A stretch of DNA of 64,000 nt from NCBI GenBank assembly GCA_964017065.1, contig OZ024789.1:9294422-9358421 (forward strand), given 5' to 3'. This stretch comes from Haliclona indistincta (taxonomy: Eukaryota > Porifera > Demospongiae > Haplosclerida > Chalinidae). Below, piece after piece: positions 59,801 to 64,000 of this stretch. Position numbers and translations under genes: made by a program. A model generated the notes under the pieces. That model was given only the letters and a program-made list of their open reading frames with translations, did not search any database and was not told where the DNA came from. The stretch's first letter is position 1; the number at the start of each line of letters is the position of its first letter.

Positions 59801-62800
59801 AAACAATTTTGTTTTTTTTTTAGGAAAATTCCCATTCTGCACTTTGGCTTAATTTGAGATTTCTGAGGCACTCTACACACTATTTATGATGTCCAATGTG
59901 GGTGGTACTAATTATGACGCCTAAAGGCGTCATTAGGGGTTAAAGGGTTAAGTAATACTCAAGATTATACAATGCAACAAACTAGTGTGAATGCTATACT
60001 GAAATTCACTTTACTTACAAGGATCAACATGCAGCACTTAGGTGAAGAATTAGGACAATCATGAATAACTGCACTCTATAGTCTCTTAATTGTCAGGCAC
60101 TTTGTTCCCTAGCTACTATCTCACAAAGAATGGAGGAAATAACAAGGAAATCATGTACATGTAATCAGATCAAAGAATAGGATGAGGGCGAGAAAGCAGA
60201 AAGGATGACATCAAGGCATGCATGATATTACTGCAGACACATGAATCCATTCTTGAATGAAATTATGTACACATGTATATATATAAGACAGATCTTGAAC
60301 TAAACTCCAAGGTACAATAGCTGTTAGGGCATTGCAAAATATGCTGTTCAAGAAGTAAGATATTGAGAAGTGTTTGATCTTCCAAATTGAGGCAATGATT
60401 ATTTTTGCACTGCGATTTGCACATGATCTCAGCATAGCTACCATACATGCACTAACATTTGATTGGCATATAACGATCGAAATGCCTCAAGAAAGACTGA
60501 TACCAGGCCTCGTTGCAGAGTCAAGAAGTTTAACCATAGCTTTGACGCGCTTTGACGTACGGTACATATGAGACTGAGTGAGGATGTCAATATGGATAGG
60601 AGGTTGGGTGACACACCCATGCACAATACTCTTACAAGGACACGTAGCTTTAGAAAGCCATGGATTAGCCGCTCGAGCAAGGCTTGCCAGCACAGAAAAC
60701 GTCTTCATAGGACTATAAATTCAGTGAAGAAGCTGCAAAGAGTGTTTTCGTGGAGATTTTCGAACGGTAGGACGCAAACAGCCGTGTTTTTTGACGACAC
60801 ATACACAGCGCTTACAGTCTAGTACAGACGGACACAAACGCATTACGGAAACGCCTCTTACAGCCCCGCCTAGCCTAGCAAGAACTGCAAGCTATATAAT
60901 GCGCCAAGTGGTCCCTTTTCGCAAATCCAGTCACAGCTAAGTGCTCGAGTACAAGCTCATTCAATGGCGTCTACACTCAAGATGGGCTTCTGGGAGACAT
61001 TGGAAACTCTGGTCGGGCACAGCCAGGAAGCTGGTCCTTTCAAAGAGTCTATCGAAGCAATCTTTGCAGAGGCAGAGGGGAAAGATGAGACGATCGAAGA
61101 ACTCGCTACAGATGCTGCTGTGAGTATTGCTATTGATAGTGTCATGGCGGCAAAATTCGGCCAGGCTTACGAGCCTGCTGTAAAGAGAAAGGCAGACATC
61201 GAAGCAGCCATTGCGAGCATAGAAAAGAGCGAATTTACAGCCGCCACCAAAGATGCGTTTGAAGCGGCAAGAAAGTATGGTTTTTCTCCGGTAGCAGCGA
61301 AAGCCATCGCTGCATCAGGCACTGTTTTAGTAATGCCGCCGGTGGTACTTGCTGCCGGAGGCCTTGTAGGTGATGAAACTGATGGCCGTAAGCCCAAGCC
61401 GAAAGGACCCAAGCGAGAACCCAATAGAGGACATCATGTCCTCAACAATGGATTGAAAAAAGTGTTTGGTAAAATGCTCGGCGATTTTGTTAAGAAAAAT
61501 CATGGCTATTTTCAAGGCATCGGAGTCCTGAAGGACCTGATTAAAAATAAAAAAGCCGGTATTACTCAAAAGGCCATTATCAATATGAGCAACAACACTC
61601 CATTTGGATCGCCCTACGATGAATTTATTGGAGATACAGCAGTCTATACTCCAAAAGGCGAAACGCACAATGACCCAAATGATAAAACGTTTGGTTATGT
61701 CATCTATGTGTTTAGGACTAGTTTTTGCACCTATATGATAGAATTATTCGATGGTCTAACAAAAGGATACATCAAACCAAGCCAGCTATTCACTTATGCT
61801 GAAGAAAACGGCAAGGCGGTGAATAAGGTTGTTGTAGAAATCATCAGCGAAGAAGTCTTTGTGGATAAGCAAGCTCGTGGTTGGTGGCTAAGTGAGCAAA
61901 AGGGCAAGAAAAAGGAGCTAACTAGGTATAAGGAAACTCATGATGCTGTTGTCAACTTGTTCTCAAAGTTTAAGTACACTCAAGATTCTCTGTGTATTCA
62001 TATGGTTCTAGCCTTCTATGATGCTTCCAAAAAGCTGAACAAGTGATGGAGTCCATTGCACCAGGAGCCTTGTTTCTATGGCTCCTGATTGTACACAATA
62101 ATGATTATTATTATACTTTGTTGTACTGAAGTTATTAATTTTATTATACATTCTGTTGTACTGAAGTGATTTTACAAAGTCGCAGTGAATCTGATTGTAA
62201 GCGCATCACGACCATTGTCAATCGAAATCATTATAACTTAGCATACTATAATTTTGTGGGTACTATGTGAATTATCACATTGTAACCACTATGCATGACT
62301 AATTTTTTTATTCACAAATTACAATACAGTGAATAATTATAATAATTATACAAACCCAATACATCTTGCGTACTATAATACAAGCATGTACCTCTACTCT
62401 CGGTAAGAAGAGGTGAGCCGGGTCTAGTGGAGTCGACAGGCTTGGTAGTAATGGAGGTGTTCACCTCCTTCTCTTCCGTCTCCTCCTCCTTGATGGTTTC
62501 AGGTTTGGTGTTAGCAGGCGCAGCAGCAGCTTCTAAAGTGCAAAAGAACCGTGTTACTATTTATAGACAATGGTGATGATATCAAACCATATGTTACTAT
62601 TATTAGCTATAAGAAAAGGTGTACATGTACGTACTGAAGTTGTCTCCGTTCTTGCTAGGAGAGCTAGCTTGGGTGGTAGCAGCAGTGGGTGATACCACAT
62701 CTTTACTAGGGGACTCCTCCTTCTCGTCATCGTCGGACAAAGAGAAGTCCGAGTCATCATCTACATGTACATTGACAACACGTCATCATAATGTGTAAAG

Positions 62801-64000
62801 CTTAAAACATTTTGGTGCTTTAGAAATTCAAACAAGCCTCACACAAGTCTGACATAGAAGCAAAGTCAGTTCATTTTATGATAAGAGTAAGGATTTCTAC
62901 TGTAGCAAGTGGTTGCTCTATAGCTTACCAAGAACGCTGAGGGGTAGAGTTAGATCAGACAGAGCTGATATTGCAGCAGCTGCTCCTGGTAGAGGCTCGT
63001 CCTCAGACGAGGCTGACTCCTCAGGATCATCTGCAACACACACACACATCATCACTCAAACAGTCTATCAGCTGCCCATATGCAAAGGTTGAAGGCTAGT
63101 TCGCATTACAACACTATCCTTTATCTGCTCGTGCATGAAGACTCATACATTGTACCACACACACACACTTATCATGCATCATTGGAGTAGTCTACTGTTA
63201 TAGTTTTCATTTCTACACGTACAGCAATGCACATTATTTCATACCACGGTCATCGTCCAGAGATATAGGCATCCGAGATGGAGAATCGCTCTTTGCAGCA
63301 GCTGCACCAGGTAGTGGCGGCTCATCCTCATCGGATGAAATGGAGCTCTCAGAATTATCTACACCAAAGAGTAACACGTCACTCATTCACAAACGCGCTT
63401 CCTCTCTCACCCACTCACTCACTCATTCACTCACCCACTCCATTCACTCACTGACTCACTCACTCCACTCACTCATTCACCCACTCACTCATTCACTCAC
63501 CCACTCACTCATTCACCCACTCACTCATTCACTCACCCACTCACTCACTCACTGACTCACTCACCCACTCACTCACTCATTCACTCACCCACTCACTCAT
63601 TCACTCACCCACTCACTCACTCATTCACTCACTCACTCACCCACTCACTCATTCACTCACTCACTCACTCACCCACCCACTCACTCATCGCTCACTCACC
63701 AGGACCTTCCACCTTCACGGCTCGTCGAGGGTTGGTAGGAGTAGATGTAACAGGAGCAGCATCAGGCAGTGATGGCTCATTCCCATCACTTGAGCTCTTG
63801 GGATCGTCTACTGTACAACACATAAAATTCACGCAAGACCTATGACGATATCTCGTACGTACCAAGATGAGCAGGTCGGGGCAGTGGTGGTGTGGCGCCA
63901 GTGACAGGCACTGGAGTGTCCTCCTCTCCCTCAGAGACATAGCTGTCCGAGTCATCTGTAGCAAAAAATAAGTCACTCACTCCTCCCTCACACACTTACA
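38720..64000 (-). CDS. Giant acidic/Ser-Pro-rich coiled-coil protein, partial, at least 25 exons
   Basis: Exons 5' to 3' (minus): 63955-63863, 63810-63700, 63358-63245, 63030-62929, 62760-62635, 62532-62392 (acidic DDSDSS/SSDEDEPLPGAAAA repeats), 57828-53207 (1540 residues, Ser/Pro/Lys-rich, ~28 copies of a 25-residue repeat), 52699-52635, 52502-52280 (Pro-rich, then RVIPEIDRLIKLVQEDAEKF), 51366-51148, 50788-50708, 48555-48436, 48384-48226, 48030-47980, 47920-47847, 44974-44848, 44692-44611, 44402-44212, 43722-43702, 41938-41882, 41569-41492, 41269-41186, 39531-39449, 39299-39254, 38795-38720. From the exon at 52502 on, nearly everything is heptad coiled coil (for example ESRLLEAVEERQTAEKKQRE, VKELEELVEKQ). 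The start is beyond 64000 and the stop was not found. I do not recognise the family. An acidic disordered N-half plus a long coiled coil suggests a cytoskeletal or centrosomal scaffold, but that is a guess. It could be two genes if the 57.8-62.4 kb gap is a true boundary. Confidence 0.7.
38805..38852. repeat. GA/GGGA microsatellite near an exon
   Basis: Begins about 10 bp from the acceptor of the exon starting at 38795. The donor of that exon (38719) also runs into a CT-type tract at 38620-38717 that is GA on the sense strand. Confidence 0.85.
38970..39094. repeat. 125-bp foldback hairpin
   Basis: The left arm ACAGACCTTTGCATGTTGCT pairs with the right arm AGCAACTTGCAAAGGTCTGT, and CAGCAGAAATT..AAAATGGGCGTTGG is also mirrored. 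Arms about 50 bp, loop about 20 bp. MITE-like, in an intron of the coiled-coil gene. Confidence 0.85.
39301..39405. repeat. GA microsatellite with GATC interruptions at an acceptor
   Basis: On the sense strand this is a CT tract ending CTCTCTAG at the exon starting at 39299. Confidence 0.9.
40364..40506. repeat. GA/GGGA microsatellite in a coiled-coil gene intron
   Basis: About 140 bp, lying deep in the intron between 39532 and 41185 and not at a splice site. Confidence 0.95.
41271..41461. repeat. GTGA microsatellite abutting an acceptor
   Basis: About 45 GTGA units with a few GTGC or GAGC variants. On the sense strand CTCA units end CTCACTCACAG at the exon starting at 41269. Confidence 0.95.
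41635..41880. repeat. GTGA microsatellite with GTCA variants, at a donor
   Basis: About 240 bp with clustered GTCAGTCAGTAAGTCT variants that recur, implying block duplication inside the array. It ends next to the donor of the exon ending at 41882. Confidence 0.95.
42793..43108. repeat. Two direct copies of a ~65-75 bp segment
   Basis: GACCAAGCTGGGGACCGAGT at about 42793 and a near-identical GACCAAGCTGGGGACCAAGT at about 43031, each followed by TTACA..GTCACGTACAC and a TGTACATGTACAATG-like end. Spacing about 238 bp. The region is rich in the tetramer palindrome TGTACA. Confidence 0.75.
44470..44575. repeat. GTGA microsatellite in a coiled-coil gene intron
   Basis: About 25 units, with GTGT variants at the left. 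Confidence 0.9.
44729..44830. repeat. 15-bp minisatellite, about seven units
   Basis: Unit GTTACAGTAGACACT with few variants, in the intron between exons starting at 44692 and ending at 44848. Confidence 0.9.
45087..45393. mobile_element. 307-bp hAT-type MITE with perfect 8-bp target duplication
   Basis: Termini TAGGGCTGAAACGAATA and its exact reverse complement, flanked on both sides by GTAAAATC (45079-45086 and 45394-45401). An 8-bp duplication and TAGGG-type ends are characteristic of hAT elements. The interior is full of ATTCGACTATTCG-like words. No coding capacity. Confidence 0.92.
45406..45782. mobile_element. 377-bp foldback element with ~95-bp inverted arms
   Basis: The left arm contains ACAATACCAATTCAAGTACA and GTGAGATTATTGAAATAACT. 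The right arm is the reverse complement with few changes, and the ends match GGGTGGAG. It starts just beyond the hAT MITE's right target duplication. Confidence 0.88.
45948..46115. mobile_element. AACCTCT-family repeat, copy 3 (reverse orientation)
   Basis: Starts ACAGTGGTACCCCTCTTAG and contains CCTCTATAATGGACACTTAC and GGTCCCAATGGTGTCCACCT, the reverse complement of landmarks at 27.6 kb. The right end is altered. Confidence 0.7.
46512..46800. mobile_element. MITE related to 24178-24450, copy 2
   Basis: The left end TACCGTATTTCTTCTAAA is mirrored by TTTAGAAGAAATACAGT at the right (about 17 bp). The interior shares long blocks with the copy at 24.2 kb. Confidence 0.8.
47511..47758. mobile_element. 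248-bp foldback element
   Basis: The left arm begins GTGAGCGGATTTGAGA and includes TTTGCTCCTGCAATTTT. The right arm mirrors it and ends TCTCAAATCCGCTCAC. The arms are about 70 bp. In an intron of the coiled-coil gene. Confidence 0.85.
48033..48189. repeat. GTGA microsatellite between two coiled-coil exons
   Basis: About 35 units filling most of the 195-bp intron between the exon ending at 48226 and the exon starting at 48030. Confidence 0.95.
49022..49680 (-). pseudogene. Retrotransposon fragment (Cys-rich motif plus N-terminal polyprotein part)
   Basis: Minus-strand translation gives a Cys-rich block (CCRWNGKGRCKACVCKKN, then CTNCLPGRNGRCEN) near 49630-49490. It is followed, in another frame, by a 145-codon stretch (49459-49022) containing SKFIWGNRDGASFTDAVENA and QAVHWRRNLL. 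I recognise both as the conserved region ahead of the reverse transcriptase in a sponge/cnidarian retroelement family. It is truncated and frame-broken. It lies in an intron of the coiled-coil gene, same strand. Confidence 0.65.
49718..49791 (+). tRNA. tRNA-Ile (AAT anticodon)
   Basis: 74 nt with a complete cloverleaf. The 7-bp acceptor stem GGTCCGT/ACGGACC ends in discriminator A. The D arm is GCTCAGTCGGTTAGAGC. The anticodon loop CTAATAA is closed by TCGTG/CGCGA. The T arm contains GTTCGAGAC. A-box and B-box internal promoters are intact, and a run of seven T's at 49794-49800 is a standard Pol III terminator. No intron. The gene is antisense to, and inside an intron of, the coiled-coil gene. 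Confidence 0.95.
49794..49800 (+). terminator. Pol III terminator of tRNA-Ile
   Basis: T7 run three bases after the tRNA 3' end. Confidence 0.85.
49840..50294 (+). pseudogene. Retrotransposon fragment (pre-RT region), plus orientation
   Basis: A 42-codon helical stretch (RELEEAGRRSAARENAHT) comes first. Then, near 50030-50294, a segment contains MLLLQKPHATSKAKEHLQC, LDRRLNHWFAGEIELLLQEA and AEDFANLMQKG. These last blocks match my memory of the region just before the reverse transcriptase in the same family as the fragment at 49.0-49.7 kb, but on the opposite strand. The stop after MLQLSA at 50294 ends it before the polymerase. Confidence 0.6.
50808..50860. repeat. GA microsatellite at a coiled-coil gene acceptor
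   Basis: On the sense strand a CT tract leads via TTTCTCCTCCAG into the exon starting at 50788. Confidence 0.85.
50945..51055. mobile_element. AACCTCT-family repeat, copy 4 (truncated)
   Basis: Starts ACACTGGAACCTCTCTAAG and includes GCGGACATCATTGGGAAAA and GTGTCCTCTGGTCAAGGGTT, parallel to 27.6 kb. The right end is missing. Confidence 0.7.
51640..52225. repeat. 22-bp minisatellite with a 153-bp higher-order period
   Basis: About 26 units of GTATCAGGACATAGAGACGT plus GG. Variants (ggCgtgag, gacAcggg, gacAtggg, one unit lacking a G) recur in the same order at 51811 and 51964, so a block of seven units was duplicated as a whole. Confidence 0.92.
52515..52614. repeat. GTGA microsatellite in a coiled-coil gene intron
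   Basis: About 22 units split by GAGTAT interruptions. Fills most of the intron between the exons ending at 52635 and starting at 52502. Confidence 0.95.
52724..53107. mobile_element. MITE with AAGGTGYGTTCACATGGA termini
   Basis: The left end AAGGTGCGTTCACATGGA and the right end TCCATGTGAACACACCTT are inverted, next to TTAA-like flanks. The interior contains mirrored CGAATTTGCATT/AATTCGCATTGG words and a 60-bp less ordered centre. Confidence 0.8.
54240..56325. repeat. 75-bp coding minisatellite, about 28 units
   Basis: Inside the 4.6-kb exon of the coiled-coil gene. Each unit encodes SSSRPKPESTAPPKAPSSSD followed by SSLSK. Variation is confined to a few positions (S/P, D/E, T/S, R/H), and the array is homogenised at DNA level. 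Unit length is divisible by 3, so three reading frames stay open through the array. Confidence 0.95.
58491..58830. repeat. Duplicated upstream segment, copy A
   Basis: Shares TACCATACATGCACTAA, GGCATATAACGATCGAAA, GCGCTTTGACGTACGGTACA and GTGTTTTCGTGGAGATTTTC, in the same order, with 60435-60860. A second shared block (CACAAAGAATG..GGA, CATGAATCC, CTCCAAGG) lies to its right at about 58960-59150 but to the left of copy B (60118-60320). Confidence 0.85.
59345..59951. mobile_element. 607-bp TTAA-flanked MITE, copy 2
   Basis: Starts TTAACCCTTTAATTGCTGAA and ends TTAGGGGTTAAAGGGTTAA. Same length class and shared internal words as 29351-29949, but strongly diverged in the middle. Confidence 0.8.
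60435..60860. repeat. Duplicated upstream segment, copy B
   Basis: Counterpart of 58491-58830. It contains an extra segment of about 60 bp near 60655-60715. Its right end is about 100 bp from the start codon of the nested gene, so it makes up the distal promoter region. Confidence 0.85.
60893..60899 (+). promoter_or_regulatory. TATA box of the nested intronless gene
   Basis: TATATAA lies 65 bp before the start codon at 60964, placing a transcription start near 60925 and a 5' UTR of about 40 nt. Confidence 0.6.
60964..62046 (+). CDS. Intronless 360-aa protein of unknown family, nested in an intron
   Basis: Single open frame of 360 codons. The first ATG is followed by MASTLKMGFWETLETL, and a second in-frame ATG is 6 codons on. 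Residues ~1-110 look helical and acidic (AEAEGKDETIEELATDAAVS). Residues ~112-137 are a hydrophobic Ala/Val/Gly-rich stretch (AIAASGTVLVMPPVVLAAGG), then a basic linker (DGRKPKPKGPKREPN). The C-terminal half is a soluble-looking mixed domain with GYVIYVFRTSFCTYMIELF, and ends FYDASKKLNK. No signal peptide. I do not recognise it. The hydrophobic hinge might be a membrane-associating segment. It runs antisense to the surrounding gene. Being intronless with a TATA box, among duplicated upstream DNA, it looks like a member of a recently expanded or retrocopied family. Coding quality (no stops, ordinary composition) supports a real gene. Confidence 0.75.
   Translation: MASTLKMGFWETLETLVGHSQEAGPFKESIEAIFAEAEGKDETIEELATDAAVSIAIDSVMAAKFGQAYEPAVKRKADIEAAIASIEKSEFTAATKDAFEAARKYGFSPVAAKAIAASGTVLVMPPVVLAAGGLVGDETDGRKPKPKGPKREPNRGHHVLNNGLKKVFGKMLGDFVKKNHGYFQGIGVLKDLIKNKKAGITQKAIINMSNNTPFGSPYDEFIGDTAVYTPKGETHNDPNDKTFGYVIYVFRTSFCTYMIELFDGLTKGYIKPSQLFTYAEENGKAVNKVVVEIISEEVFVDKQARGWWLSEQKGKKKELTRYKETHDAVVNLFSKFKYTQDSLCIHMVLAFYDASKKLNK
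63395..63690. repeat. CTCA (GTGA) microsatellite at a donor of the coiled-coil gene
   Basis: About 70 units with periodic CTCACCCACTCACTCATTCA variants that form a higher-order pattern of roughly 24-28 bp. On the sense strand it begins at the donor of the exon ending at 63700 (GTGAGTGAGCGATGAGTGAG). Confidence 0.95.

Larger units (their letters stand above)
57829..60892. other. Intron (or gap) of the coiled-coil gene, repeats only
   Basis: Contains the duplicated segments listed below and the TTAA MITE. No coding sequence seen. Confidence 0.5.

Overview
This window is eukaryotic and metazoan. Genes are split by short GT-AG introns, there is one eukaryotic tRNA gene, and the intergenic space is full of inverted-repeat elements, non-LTR retrotransposon debris and very long GA/CT and GTGA/CTCA microsatellites. 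A demosponge is my best guess. It rests on the Bcl-2-like protein, a Neuralized-domain/coiled-coil/kinase fusion, a large intronless beta-helix multipass protein, and retroelement fragments of a kind I associate with sponge and cnidarian genomes. It is an inference from gene content, not a match to a species.

Layout. 0.4-1.1 kb: relic of a non-LTR reverse transcriptase. 1.8-6.7 kb (minus): an ARIH1 (Ariadne-1) RBR ubiquitin ligase with 16 visible exons, head-to-head with a SPAG8-like ciliary microtubule inner protein (7.0-8.7 kb, plus). 8.8-10.8 kb: palindromic repeats. 10.8-12.8 kb (plus): the NHR-coiled-coil-kinase gene. Twelve bases after its stop lies a 2.45-kb TA-flanked DNA transposon carrying a decayed PIN/FEN-like nuclease gene. 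A 750-bp direct duplication brackets both. 16.9-20.4 kb (minus): a 1189-codon single-exon membrane protein. 22.3-30.7 kb (minus): acylaminoacyl-peptidase (APEH), whose start codon lies 55 bp from that of LAMTOR5/HBXIP (30.7-32.2 kb, plus). 35.3-36.5 kb (plus): a Bcl-2 family protein with a C-terminal anchor.

38.7 kb to beyond 64 kb (minus): one very large gene. It has duplicated acidic exons at the N-terminus, a 4.6-kb Ser/Pro-rich exon holding about 28 copies of a 25-residue repeat, then many small coiled-coil exons. Its introns contain tRNA-Ile(AAT), two retroelement fragments in opposite orientation, several MITEs, a higher-order minisatellite, and a nested intronless gene on the other strand (60.96-62.05 kb) with a TATA box and no recognised family.

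The genes do not form one pathway: ubiquitination, peptide hydrolysis, Ragulator/mTORC1 signalling, apoptosis control and ciliary structure are all housekeeping or cell-biological roles. The most notable regional pattern is that long microsatellites start directly at splice sites: GA or GTGA on the sense strand at donors, CT or CTCA at acceptors. Exon borders were placed by hand from homology, GT/AG consensus and reading-frame arithmetic, and may be off by a base or two.
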